Positions 42,141-51,245 of a DNA stretch of 64,000 nt are shown here, piece by piece. A model generated the notes under the pieces. The model was not told the origin of the DNA, did not search any database, and saw only the letters and a list, made by a program, of their open reading frames with translations. The DNA is from Lactarius indigo. Its lineage: Eukaryota; Basidiomycota; Agaricomycetes; Russulales; Russulaceae. Numbering within the stretch: position 1 is the stretch's first letter; every line of letters starts with the position of its first letter. The position numbers were made by a program, and so were the translations under genes. The stretch lies in NCBI GenBank assembly GCA_025766275.1, contig JAFKAC010000098.1:1-64000 (forward strand), in the 5' to 3' direction.

Positions 42141-45100
42141 TTAACGTCGTGCTATTCCACTAGCACTAGTTGACTTTGGTTTAGGGGCACCGGGGTTGGC
42201 CTTGTGAAATTGACTAACAAGGTCTTGCGCATGGGTCATTTGGGAAGAGGGGAGCCAGGAGTTTTCGGAGTCGGGATACCCCTTCCATTTGATCAAGTAA
42301 AGTATGCCTTTCTTGTTGGGCGATACCTTTGACTGCAGGATTCTTTCGACTTCGTAGTGTTCGTCTTCCCCTTGGACAATTTCAGGGGGTGGTCGGGTGA
42401 AGTTAGGGCTGTGCGTGGTGTTTTCTTTGTACGGAGAGATCAGGGAATTATGGAAGACTGGGTGGATTCGCCACGTCCTTGGGAGTTGGAGTTTGCAGTT
42501 AACCCCCCAGGAAGATAGGACTTTGAAAGGACCGTGACGGCGGGGGGCGAGTTTAGCTTTGGGGTGGGTAGTGTGGATATTAGTCCCTTCCAGCCAGACT
42601 AGGTCGCCTTCTTTGAACTTGTGAGGGATCGTAATTGACTTGGAATTTCTCATTACTTCTGCGGCGACTTTGAGGGCTGCAGTGACTTCAGAGCGGATTC
42701 GGTTCAATGCATCTAGTCTTTCCTCGGCTGTGGGTATCTTGCTATTGAAGTGGATAGGGGGAATGAACTCCGGATTGTACCCATACCACACTTCAAAGGG
42801 CGACTTGTGAGTTGCACTATGCTGACGTGCATTGTGCGCGAATTCCATGAACGGGATTAGGTCTACCCAGTTGTCTTGTTGGAAGTTACAGAAGACACGG
42901 AGGTACTGTTCAAGTTCTTGGTTTACGCGTTCGGTCTCTCCATCTGTTTGCGGATGAAAAGCCGTGGACAGGGTAGATTTGACTCCTAATTTATTCCAGA
43001 TTTCTTGCATTACTTTTGATGCAAATTGAGGGCCTCTGTCGGAAATAACTTGTCGGGGTAGGCCAGTACGTCTCCAGACGTTTTCCAGGTAGAGTCGAGC
43101 AGTTTCGTCTGCTGTGATGGTCTTGTTACACGGGGAAATGACTACTGCTTTACTGAGTCGGTCAACGACTACGAACAATGAGTCGTAGTTGTGGGAGGAG
43201 GGGAGGTCGGTGATGAAGTCCATTGTAATGGTTCCCCATATTTCTTCAGGAACAGCGTTGGGTTGCAGAGGTACTTGGGTTCGTGGTTTGATTTTCGTGG
43301 ATTGACAGGTGGCACACCCATCGACATATTCTTTGACAAACGTCGACATTCCTGGCCACCAAAAGTCTCGGGAAAGGAGTTCATAAGTCTTCCATCGCCC
43401 GGGGTGTCCTGTGGCGATGTGGTCGTGATACTGAGTTACGATGTCTCTTCGTAAGTTGTTGTCTTGGGGTACATAGATTTGTCCTCGGAATAAGATGACT
43501 CCATCTTCTAAGTTCCACTCTTCTAGCCCCTTGGTTAAGGAATGGGGGCCATTCTTCAAGAGGGTTTCTAGGGCTGTGCTGACTTCTTTGTCGTAGGTGT
43601 GTGTGTCTCGGATGCGTTGTCGAAGAGTATTATTGCCGTGAACGGTAATTGCAGTTCTTTGTACTGCGTTGATGGAAAAATATTTGGTATCCAGGAGTAC
43701 TCGTTTTTCATCTTCATCCGCTATCCCCTTTTTATGATCTGGACGCCGAGACAGTGCATCAGATTTATTCTGTGTACCAGGTTTGTGGATGATGATGAAC
43801 TGGAAGCGAGAGAGGAACAAGGCCCAACGGGCTTGTCGGCGGGAAAGCTTCTGCTTTGTGGTAAAATAGACAAGGTTGCCATGGTCGGACCAGATCTCAG
43901 TAACGTCATCCCGTCCTTCCAAGTAGTGGCGGAAAGCATGCAAGGCATGGATGATGGCAAGAAGTTCCTTGTCGCAGATTTCGTAGTGTCGTTCAGCAGG
44001 AAGGAGGGATTTGGAAAGGAAAGCGACGGGGTGCCAACGTTGCAAGGCATCCGGTTGCTCAAGGATGGCACCGGTAGCGAAATCACTTGCGTCGGTGATG
44101 AGGCGGAAAGGTTTGGAGTGGTCGGGCAGGGCAAGGACAGGGGCCTTGGTGAAGCATGCAATCAGAGTGCGGAAAGCGTTTTCCGCCGCGGTACCCCAAG
44201 AAAAGGGGACGTCTTTCTTGGTTAGGTCGAACAATGGGCGGGCAATGGTGGAGTAGTCTTTAATGAAGCGTCGATAGAAATTGCAAAAGCCTAGGAAGGC
44301 CTGCACTTGTTTAACAGTGCGTGGAGTGGGCCATTGAGTAATACCCGCAACCTTTGCAGGGTCCATAGATACTTGGCCATCGGAAATGACGATTCCGAGG
44401 TATTCGACCGAGGTTTGCGCAAAGGTACACTTTTCAGGTTTCAGGTAGAGGTCGTGGCGTTCCAGCCGTTGAAGCACCTCGTGCGTCAATGCTGTGAGTG
44501 AGGAGATATCTTCTGTAAAGATCAAGATGTCATCGAGGTAGACCACTACGTGTCCACCGTCAATTAAGGACTCGAAGATTTGATTCATGAATGTTTGGAA
44601 AGTGGCGGGGGCGTTGCAGAGGCCAAAAGTCATTACGGTTGGCTCGAAGAGTCCTAAGGAAGTTTTGAAGGCTGCCTTGTATTCATCGCCTTCGCGGATG
44701 CGGATATTGTTGTAACCCCAACGAATATCCAGCTTGGTAAAGTAGCGCGCGCCATGGAGTTTGTCGATAAGTTCGGGAATAAGGGGAAGAGGGGCTGCGT
44801 TCTTAATGGTTATATCATTGAGGGCGCGGTAGTCTTGCACAGGTCGGAGTTTGCCATCTTTTTTGTCGACGAAGAAGAAGGGGGAGGCCATGGGTGACTT
44901 AGATGGTCGGATGTAACCTTTCTTTAGGTGTTCAGAGATGTACTCTTTGAGAGCATCGGATTCCTTTGGTGTAAGTCGATAAATGCCACAATTCTTCATA
45001 GTGGCTCCAGGCTTGAGATCAATTGCGTGATCCCAAGGTTGGTGTTGGGGGAGTCGGTGGGACGCGATTTCGCTGAATACTTTGGTGTAACGTTGAAAAT

Positions 45101-45707
45101 GACTTGGAATGTGGTCGGTGGAAGGCTTGGGTGCAGTGCGTGCTGCTATCTTGGTGCTTGTGGTAACTTTTGCTCGAATTGCAAGGTGATCGTACTTGCT
45201 AAAACTGTGGGTCCACAGCCAGGGTTCGTAGGCATCTTGGGTGAAGGCAGGTTCCAGGGGCTCGATTTCGTCCCCCACGGGGAGACAGGTTTCTTGGTTT
45301 GGGTCAAGTTCCAGGACGTTAATAGTCGTGTGTCGTGTTTGTGGTGTCTTCGAAGAAATGACGACTGCTGAGGAGGACAGGGTACAGGTTCGTGGGCATC
45401 GTGTGAAGGCTATTTTTGGTTGGTGCCAGTCGATTTCAGGGTTATGTGCTTGGAGCCAATCTGTTCCTAAGATTATATCGTGCTCCCCTAGAGTAGTTGC
45501 ATAGAGTTCCACGGTTTCGTCGTGGTAGTCGTTATCAGTAGTTCTGATCCGTAGCTTCTGGATCGTGGTATACCTAACAGATCCCGTCTTATTGGGAGAC
45601 CCATCCACGTTTCTAACTGGTAAGGGTTTAATTAGTGTCCGCATTGTTAGGTTGTTTGCACGCGCAAACCCATCATCCACGATGATGCCCTCCGCGCCGC
45701 TGTCCAA
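42141..45707 (-). CDS. pol: Element D Pol: PR-RT-RNase H-integrase-chromodomain, intact
   Basis: 1188 codons are open from the protease active site (LLDSGAEGIIVDDG); upstream the frame is open to the gag stop at about 45904 with no ATG, so Pol is made as a Gag-Pol fusion by -1 frameshift. RT: FTKLDIRWGYNNIRIREGDE, FGLCNAPATFQTFMNQIFES, active site VVYLDDILIF near residue 388. RNase H: FRLITDASDFATGAILEQ and HYEICDKELLAIIHALHAF. Integrase: zinc finger HDHIATGHPGRW and CATCQSTK (about 760-800), core ITMDFITDLP, SDRGPQFASK and HPQTDGETERVNQE (about 829-925). Chromodomain: YEVERILQSKVSPNKKGILY and IKWKGYPDSENSW (about 1120-1165). It ends soon after (ASGIARR), with no zinc-knuckle extension. The best candidate here for a working chromovirus Pol. 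Confidence 0.93.
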   Translation of the reverse strand: MDSGAEGIIVDDGFARANNLTMRTLIKPLPVRNVDGSPNKTGSVRYTTIQKLRIRTTDNDYHDETVELYATTLGEHDIILGTDWLQAHNPEIDWHQPKIAFTRCPRTCTLSSSAVVISSKTPQTRHTTINVLELDPNQETCLPVGDEIEPLEPAFTQDAYEPWLWTHSFSKYDHLAIRAKVTTSTKIAARTAPKPSTDHIPSHFQRYTKVFSEIASHRLPQHQPWDHAIDLKPGATMKNCGIYRLTPKESDALKEYISEHLKKGYIRPSKSPMASPFFFVDKKDGKLRPVQDYRALNDITIKNAAPLPLIPELIDKLHGARYFTKLDIRWGYNNIRIREGDEYKAAFKTSLGLFEPTVMTFGLCNAPATFQTFMNQIFESLIDGGHVVVYLDDILIFTEDISSLTALTHEVLQRLERHDLYLKPEKCTFAQTSVEYLGIVISDGQVSMDPAKVAGITQWPTPRTVKQVQAFLGFCNFYRRFIKDYSTIARPLFDLTKKDVPFSWGTAAENAFRTLIACFTKAPVLALPDHSKPFRLITDASDFATGAILEQPDALQRWHPVAFLSKSLLPAERHYEICDKELLAIIHALHAFRHYLEGRDDVTEIWSDHGNLVYFTTKQKLSRRQARWALFLSRFQFIIIHKPGTQNKSDALSRRPDHKKGIADEDEKRVLLDTKYFSINAVQRTAITVHGNNTLRQRIRDTHTYDKEVSTALETLLKNGPHSLTKGLEEWNLEDGVILFRGQIYVPQDNNLRRDIVTQYHDHIATGHPGRWKTYELLSRDFWWPGMSTFVKEYVDGCATCQSTKIKPRTQVPLQPNAVPEEIWGTITMDFITDLPSSHNYDSLFVVVDRLSKAVVISPCNKTITADETARLYLENVWRRTGLPRQVISDRGPQFASKVMQEIWNKLGVKSTLSTAFHPQTDGETERVNQELEQYLRVFCNFQQDNWVDLIPFMEFAHNARQHSATHKSPFEVWYGYNPEFIPPIHFNSKIPTAEERLDALNRIRSEVTAALKVAAEVMRNSKSITIPHKFKEGDLVWLEGTNIHTTHPKAKLAPRRHGPFKVLSSWGVNCKLQLPRTWRIHPVFHNSLISPYKENTTHSPNFTRPPPEIVQGEDEHYEVERILQSKVSPNKKGILYLIKWKGYPDSENSWLPSSQMTHAQDLVSQFHKANPGAPKPKSTSASGIARR

Positions 45708-45901
45708 CAGGGCACGGGCACTGATTTCTTTGCCAGACTTCTTTCCTACTAGTGTAACTCTGAGAACAATCGAAGGAGCTCTCCTATTCCGAATTGTTTC
45801 TACAGGTACATGCTCGGCTCCGAGCGTCTCTAGTAGGGAAAGGCCGTGTACAACGCTGCTGGCACGAATACTTCCAATCGACAGTGCTACGATGGAAGAG
45901 C

Positions 45902-47452
45902 CTAAAAATCCTCATTAATAGGCACCGAACGCGGACGTGCGTCCGGGTCAAAAGGGAGTATCTCTCGATATATCGCTCCTATGTTCGCTGGGTGGTCAGC
46001 AGGTGCTTCCTCCTGACTAGATTCGTCAACAAAAGCGCCGCGCGCTTTGGCGTTGTTGTTGGATTGGCTTCCTTTGGCCTTCATGGCTGCCGTCTTGGCG
46101 TGACATTCTTTAAGTACGTGGCCTGGCTTGCCACAGTATAGGCAGAGTTTATTCCTGAAGCGATACTCTCGCTCTTCCTTGGTAAGTTTGTTCCTTGGTT
46201 TGGTAGTACGAGATGAGGAAGCGTTGACATTAACGCTATCGTCCTCTGCTAGGACGGCTCGTCCTGTGGTGGGCTTATGGGTCTTGTTAAACTGGTTAAT
46301 GGCGTGACCAGCGTAAATTCGATATGCGCGATCGAATTCTCTTGCTTTCTCAACAAGGGCGTCGAAGGTGGTAGGGATGGGGGATACGCCGAGCAGCTTC
46401 ATATTCAGAGCTGTTGGAATAGCTTGTCGGAAGGCATACATCTTGGTCTGCTCGTTTGCACCACTTCGTGTAGCATGGGTTGACCACTCTTGGAACCATT
46501 CGTTGAAAGGTCGGGTCCCCATCTTTAGAGAATACATTTTGTTGGTGGATTCCATGGCAGTGTGACCAGGAACGAAGTGTGCATTAAAGTCGGTTTTGAA
46601 CTGTGCCCAGGTGCCAAAGGATACTGCTGCCCCTCCGGTTGGGTTCAAGGCTTTCTTTTGCCTATCTTGAGCCCATTCTCCTGCTGGGGTCCCAACCTTG
46701 AAATAGGTAAGGGCAGTGGATACCTTTTTGTCGTCGGAGTTAAAGATATCCTGGTTTAGATGGAAGTAATTGGCCAGGTTGTTCCAAAAGGCCTCCGCAT
46801 GGTCGGGTTTGCCGTTAAAGGGCTCTGGCGCTGCGCCTAAAATTTTTGCGGGTGCAGGGGCTGCCATTGCAGTGGGTACAGGAGGAACGGATAAGGGGGG
46901 TGCTGAGGAAGAGGCTCGAACAGTCAGGGGTGGCGACGGGAGTCGTTGTGGTGGAACTGTTACTGGGAAGCGGCTTGGGCCGGGGGTACTAGGGGAGATC
47001 TGAGGTGTCGAGGGTCGGGAGGTTACTTGGGAGAGTAGACCTGAGAGTTTCTTGGTAGTGGTGTCTAAGATTTGTGATACTTCTTCCGTATCACTTGTCG
47101 AATCGTCGGATTCGCTAGGTGTGTTGAAGTGGACCGGTTTGTTGTTTAAGTAGATCCACTGTTCAGTTACAAAGTTCCAACGGACGTTCTTTCCCTTGAA
47201 GGTGGCGTGTAGGGCGTTGTAGTTTATGTCTTGAACTTTGTCGATACCTGGAAAGGCTTCTTTAAGGTCTTGAAAAACAATTTGATGTTGGGTGGCAACT
47301 ACTGTCCACGGGTGTTTGCCTGTAGGGCTGGATATGTCTTCTTCTTTCCACTTGGCGTAGTAGAGGTTATCGGTGAGAGAAAAATAGGGGTCGAAGAAGT
47401 ATACTGGGACGTGGGCTTTTTCTTCTGGTGTGAGAGGTCGTTGTGTGTTCAT
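45902..47452 (-). CDS. gag: Element D Gag, 516 residues, intact
   Basis: Starts at ATG 47452, the first AUG of the predicted transcript, in an ATGA overlap with the ORF3 stop. Seen: MNTQRPLTPEEKAHVPVYFF, a Ser/Pro-rich linker (SQVTSRPSTPQISPSTPGPS), capsid region (EPFNGKPDHAEAFWNNLANY, FNEWFQEWSTHATRSGANEQ, REFDRAYRIYAGHAINQFNK) and a CCHC knuckle CLYCGKPGHVLKEC near residue 434. It ends SVPINEDF-stop with the T5 run GATTTTTAG, where pol continues in -1. Length is normal for a gypsy Gag. Confidence 0.92.
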   Translation of the reverse strand: MNTQRPLTPEEKAHVPVYFFDPYFSLTDNLYYAKWKEEDISSPTGKHPWTVVATQHQIVFQDLKEAFPGIDKVQDINYNALHATFKGKNVRWNFVTEQWIYLNNKPVHFNTPSESDDSTSDTEEVSQILDTTTKKLSGLLSQVTSRPSTPQISPSTPGPSRFPVTVPPQRLPSPPLTVRASSSAPPLSVPPVPTAMAAPAPAKILGAAPEPFNGKPDHAEAFWNNLANYFHLNQDIFNSDDKKVSTALTYFKVGTPAGEWAQDRQKKALNPTGGAAVSFGTWAQFKTDFNAHFVPGHTAMESTNKMYSLKMGTRPFNEWFQEWSTHATRSGANEQTKMYAFRQAIPTALNMKLLGVSPIPTTFDALVEKAREFDRAYRIYAGHAINQFNKTHKPTTGRAVLAEDDSVNVNASSSRTTKPRNKLTKEEREYRFRNKLCLYCGKPGHVLKECHAKTAAMKAKGSQSNNNAKARGAFVDESSQEEAPADHPANIGAIYREILPFDPDARPRSVPINEDF

Positions 47453-48171
47453 TCACCTCTTCTGGTGAGACGGGTGACAGTCCAACTGTCCAGGTTCCAG
47501 GGGTAGTAGACTTTGTACGCGGGGAGGAGGATAGCTCTATCCGGACGATAGGGTCTTTGTGAACGACGGATCCAATGGTATTCTTCCCAAATACCAAAGT
47601 GGGTCAGGGTTGTCTTACTTCTCCACAAGAAGTCTTGGAAATACAAGGGGCTTGTCGAAACCTCGCTTATGCGTGTAAGCGGCTGGGAAAAGTACAGGGT
47701 TTCAAGATCGTGCCGGTTTTGGTACAACAGAGAACAGTGCCTTCTGAACACGTCGAGTTCTCGGGGGGTTCGGGTTGGTAAGCTCTTGGTTACTAAGATA
47801 GCCTCCGGGAGATGACAATGGATTTCTCGGGGTTGGGTCTTGAGATACTGAGCTTCGTCACTGCTCGTGGAATGCTGCCTCGCAGTCGGAGTTGCTTGGA
47901 TACTGGGGTACACCGGCTCACTTGGACCGGCTTGGTTAATACTCGGAAGGGGGATCTGGGTGTTGGTAGCTCGACGAGCTTGGGGGGCCCTTCTTGGGGT
48001 TACAGGGGTGCTAGGGGTAGAGGCTATGGGCCGATCGTCTACTTGGAAGCGACGATGAGTTCTTCTTTGGGCGGCGTGTGAAGATGCCAGGTTGATTGCC
48101 CAATGAATTGGATCCAGGGTTCGACTTGGAAAATTGTCAAATTTTACACTCGTAAAATTTATCTCGACAAT
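47449..48171 (-). CDS. Element D ORF3 (methionine-free)
   Basis: About 240 codons from the TAA upstream of 48171 to the TGA overlapping the gag ATG. The first codons cover the AAATTTTAC-GAGT hairpin. Blocks: FQVDDRPIASTPSTPVTPR, EIHCHLPEAILVTKSLPTR, ELDVFRRHCSLLYQNRHDLE, WIRRSQRPYRPDRAILLPAY. There is no ATG in any frame. It is collinear with A ORF3 at the protein level, although untranslatable from AUG. Basic and aromatic-rich; function and family unknown. Confidence 0.65.
   Translation of the reverse strand: MVEINFTSVKFDNFPSRTLDPIHWAINLASSHAAQRRTHRRFQVDDRPIASTPSTPVTPRRAPQARRATNTQIPLPSINQAGPSEPVYPSIQATPTARQHSTSSDEAQYLKTQPREIHCHLPEAILVTKSLPTRTPRELDVFRRHCSLLYQNRHDLETLYFSQPLTRISEVSTSPLYFQDFLWRSKTTLTHFGIWEEYHWIRRSQRPYRPDRAILLPAYKVYYPWNLDSWTVTRLTRRGE
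48141..48164 (-). promoter_or_regulatory. Hairpin with GAGT loop at the ORF2/ORF3 junction
   Basis: Sense-strand arms AAATTTTAC and GTAAAATTT enclose loop GAGT; outer ATTGTC / GACAAT extends the stem across a small bulge. Conserved exactly in element A (30869-30890). Confidence 0.7.
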
Positions 48172-48180
48172 TTATACTAT

Positions 48181-49164
48181 CTATTCTCTTCTTCTATAAG
48201 GTAGATAGTTAACTCCAGGGGACCACAATACTACGTTGGGGGGTGTCGGGGGGGTGTCGGGACGATAGCCGCAGGTACAGACTTCTTGAGAGCACCAACA
48301 GGGGCCTGAGGTCAGAGTTGGTCCCCAACCGTCGTTTGGACTAGGCGGCTGGTTAGTATCTCCGTTATGTAGGGAGATGTCGGAGTCTGAAGATTCGTCT
48401 TCAGTCTCAGGGGAACTAGGGGGAAGCCGATCTGTAATTCGGCGGAGTAAAGGCGGAGTCCGGAAAGTTTCTCTGGCGTTGAGAATTGACACTAGTTCAG
48501 GGTCGTCAGAGGTCGAAGGGGGATAGTGCCAGATGCTAGGGTTGACAAGGTTCCGGTCGGGGTTTGACAAGGTGGTTTCCCACACAGAGGTGGCGAAGGA
48601 GTAAGTGAGTTCCGAACTATCGGAGATGACTAGACGGGGAGCGGAGTCGGGGTGAATGACCACTCGAATTTCTTGAAAGGAAATCTGTATTTCCTGGTAT
48701 GTGAGGCGGAGTCAGTCGACAAAGTGAAGAGAGAAGCCGTCTTCGAGTTGCCGGACGTAGTGGTCACGACGAGGGGGAACGTGGACAAACCAAAGATAGT
48801 CGCTTTTGGTCCACACTAGGAGTTGGTCTGTTGGATGGTTGGTGGCAGAGACGGAGTTCGAAAGATGCCAATAAAGGAGTTGCTCGTCGGCAGCCTTGAC
48901 GACTTCAGAAAGATCGTCAATAAACTCGTGGTAAACCCTTTCGGGGATGACTTCTCCAAAGTCAAAGAGGTCGATAAGGGTACGTAAGGCGGTAGGGGGT
49001 TCTGTCCAACAGTCAAGACGGGGGTTGTCGATGAGGTCGTAAGTGGAAGTGACGGGGTAGTAGCGGTCAAGTTGCCGCTGCCTGTGGGACTCGAAGTTAA
49101 CTCGGGCTCGTGCGAGCCTTTGTTCTTCAGGTAAGTTGAAGGTAAATGGAGTAGAAGGCGGCAC
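48181..49164 (-). CDS. Element D ORF2 (methionine-free, one TGA)
   Basis: 328 codons opening GTG CCG CCT right after an in-frame TAA and the hairpin cluster. A single TGA (48712-48714) stands where A has CGA, between SLHFVD and LRLTYQEIQISFQE. Conserved blocks: LDCWTEPPTALRTLIDLFDF, RVYHEFIDDLSEVVKAADEQ, SELTYSFATSVWETTLSNPD, PSIWHYPPSTSDDPELVSIL, CWCSQEVCTCGYRPDTP. No methionine codon occurs. No recognised domain; the cysteine patch near the end could bind metal. Confidence 0.65.
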
Positions 49165-49283
49165 TTAAATCACTCGATTTAAGTCCAAGACTCAAATAAG
49201 TAAACACTTACTTACTTTGCGTTGCACTTAAAACACTCGTTTCAAGACAAGGCAAATATATAACCACTTATCTAAAGTGGCTG
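49165..49283 (-). promoter_or_regulatory. Hairpin cluster between ORF1 and ORF2 of D
   Basis: Sense-strand arms: AACCAGCCACTTT / AAGTGGTT (one side imperfect); CTTGAAAC / GTTTTAAG with loop GAGT; AAGTAA / TTACTT; ACTTAAATC / GATTTAAGT with loop GAGT. The last hairpin ends on the ORF2 GTG. Confidence 0.7.
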
Positions 49284-50534
49284 GTTGTCGGGGAAAGTGG
49301 AAATGAAACTAAATGGGTCGGCAGGAATACGAGGCGAAAGACAGTAAGCAAGAAGGTGAGGGGCAGAACGAACCAAGTCCTCAAAGAAATAGGCCTGGTG
49401 GTAAGCGTAGATTTGTCCGTCAAAAGCAAAACGTAAGTGTCCGTAAGTGGTCACAATCCTCCCGTCCAAGAAGTCCTGGATCTCTAGGGTTACTAGAGAG
49501 TCAATGTACCCTGCCCTATGTATGTTAGCAAGGGGAGCGAAGGCGCGTCGCAGACCTTCCCTAAAGTCGTATCGGATAGTCCCAAGGGGGGTGTCGGGGG
49601 AAGGAAGGTCGTAGATGGCCTTGGAACAGATGTACAGAGGAGGGAAGTCGGGGTGTTGAGCGGGGTCAACAACGCGCGGGAAAAGGGTGTAGACGTGAGG
49701 GGGAAGAAGACGGAAGGGGGTAACAGAAGGGAAGACCGGGGGGAAATTAGCGAGTGAGGTGGCGAGGGGAACTTTAGAGATCAGTTCCCGGAGTGTCGTG
49801 GAGGCGGGCCGCCAAGATTCTCCTTGGGGGGTGACGACGGCGATGTATTGGTGGGGGTGTTCTCCTTGGGAAAGGAGGCAGGGGGGGGCCTGGTAGGCGG
49901 TGGGACCGAGGGGAGGAAGGTTCTCTTGTTCGGGGTGAGGGGCCGGAGGGAAGACGGGGCCTTGTTCGGCTACTCGCTCGTAGTCAATCGGCGAGTCGGG
50001 GGTTGCAAGGCGGGAGGGGATCGGAATAGGAGACGGAGAGCGACGAGGAGTCGGAGGAAGAACAGGAGGTGGCGAAGGAGAGCCACGAAGGGAAATAGGA
50101 GGGCGGGGGGTCGGGACTCGGAGGGGAGGCGCAGACTCGGCGCGGGGTTCAGGGGACAAGGGGACAAGGTTCCCGTTGAGGTCGATGATCTCGAGGACCT
50201 CTTCGTAGAACTGGGCGACACTGGGGGACAGGGGACGAGGGGAAGGACGAGGGGTGGCTTCCTCGGCCGGAGCGTAGGGGTAGACTAGTTCGGGGGTTGC
50301 GTCCCGAACAAGGGCAATAGGGGCGGGGGGCTCGTTACCACCGAAGGTGGCGGGGGTGTAGGGGGCGGTGAAGCGGAGGCTGTCAAGGCGGACAGCGGAG
50401 GTGGAGGGAACAGGGGAGGTACGAGAAAAGTCGAGGGGGCTACCTTGGTTGTCGAATTCTGACTGGTAGCTAGCAGAGTCTCCGTCCCACTGACCGTACT
50501 GCAAGAAGTCGTACTCGTAGTTGTAGTCAGTCAC
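49272..50534 (-). CDS. Element D ORF1 (methionine-free, PIDYERV)
   Basis: 420 codons from GTG at 50534 (VTDYNYEYDFLQYGQWDG). Acidic/Tyr start, then FTAPYTPATFGGNEPP, a Pro/Ser/Arg-rich region, SPIDYERVAEQGPVFPPAP, QGEHPHQYIAVVTPQGESWR, IRYDFREGLRRAFAPLANI, YIDSLVTLEIQDFLDGRIVT and an aromatic C-terminus ending FPDNQPL. Open and collinear with A ORF1. No ATG in the frame. It is preceded by a possible splice acceptor (CCCCAG) matching a donor GTGAGT in U5. Shares PIDYERV with the E1 extension. Function unknown. Confidence 0.7.
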   Translation of the reverse strand: MTDYNYEYDFLQYGQWDGDSASYQSEFDNQGSPLDFSRTSPVPSTSAVRLDSLRFTAPYTPATFGGNEPPAPIALVRDATPELVYPYAPAEEATPRPSPRPLSPSVAQFYEEVLEIIDLNGNLVPLSPEPRAESAPPLRVPTPRPPISLRGSPSPPPVLPPTPRRSPSPIPIPSRLATPDSPIDYERVAEQGPVFPPAPHPEQENLPPLGPTAYQAPPCLLSQGEHPHQYIAVVTPQGESWRPASTTLRELISKVPLATSLANFPPVFPSVTPFRLLPPHVYTLFPRVVDPAQHPDFPPLYICSKAIYDLPSPDTPLGTIRYDFREGLRRAFAPLANIHRAGYIDSLVTLEIQDFLDGRIVTTYGHLRFAFDGQIYAYHQAYFFEDLVRSAPHLLAYCLSPRIPADPFSFISTFPDNQPL

Positions 50535-50575
50535 TGGGGAAGCCCGAGGTCAGTCTATTGGAGAGACTGTCCAAG

Positions 50576-51243
50576 TGTGAAGAACTCACTGTCACTCGAC
50601 AGCGAGGGGTGCGACGGAAGACGACGGCGGGCGAGATAGAGACGGAGAGGGCGTCGAAGGGGGCAAAGAAGAGGCGACTTGGCTCAAAGAGGATAGTGGC
50701 GCACACAAGGTGGGGCACTCGAAGGAGCTGAGAGGCAAGAGGGAAGATGTCACAAGTGGACAGTCTGAGGGACTGTCCGTAGAATTGCACCAGCTTATAT
50801 ACTACAGGGGGTGGTCTGTGCGTAGCTTTAGGGCAGGCTTAGGGCCTATCCACAGGTGCTGCGCAGTACTGCGCAAAGGAACATTCTAGAGACGTCTAAC
50901 AATAGAGTCCAATCAGAAGAGGTTTAAACATAGAACGACTGCGCCACAGTCGATGACACAATCTTGCGTCAGGATGGCGTGATTCCGCAGTCAATGCGGG
51001 ATTTCCCGAGGAGTGGTGACTTGGTTGATTATCTTCGTTGATTGATCAACAATCAACTGTTGATAAGTACACGTGTACACAACACGTGGCTTGAGATCAC
51101 GTGACCGATCACGTGATCGTTTGAGAACAGAATTCAAACTCCGATTCGGAATTCCCCTTTAGGAAGGTGATTACATAAGACCGGACCGACGCGGACCGGT
51201 CCTAGGCGCCCTTGAGTCACGACCGGTTTATAGGTTCGTGACA
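50576..51243 (-). repeat. Element D 5' LTR (668 bp) with promoter and self-primer
   Basis: Sense strand: starts TGTCACGAACC and ends TTCTTCACA. TATATAA at 50801-50795, predicted start AGACTGTCCA at 50766-50757 (35 nt on), and the complementary TGGACAGTCT two bases after the LTR. U5 carries a hairpin CTGTC-GAGT-GACAG (about 50590-50603). Confidence 0.85.
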
Positions 51244-51245
51244 AC

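Larger units (their letters stand above)
41451..51243 (-). mobile_element. D: complete minus-strand gypsy element with AUG-free leader
   Basis: 9.8 kb between LTRs at 41451-42129 and 50576-51243. Sense order: LTR, self-primer, ORF1, hairpins, ORF2, hairpin, ORF3, gag, pol, polypurine tract (AAAAAGGGGA at about 42132-42141), LTR. Only one stop interrupts the ORFs (TGA in ORF2). The flanks differ (left GTAGA, right ACTCC), so there is no target duplication. The left flank is element A pol and the right flank is a LINE. Confidence 0.92.
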
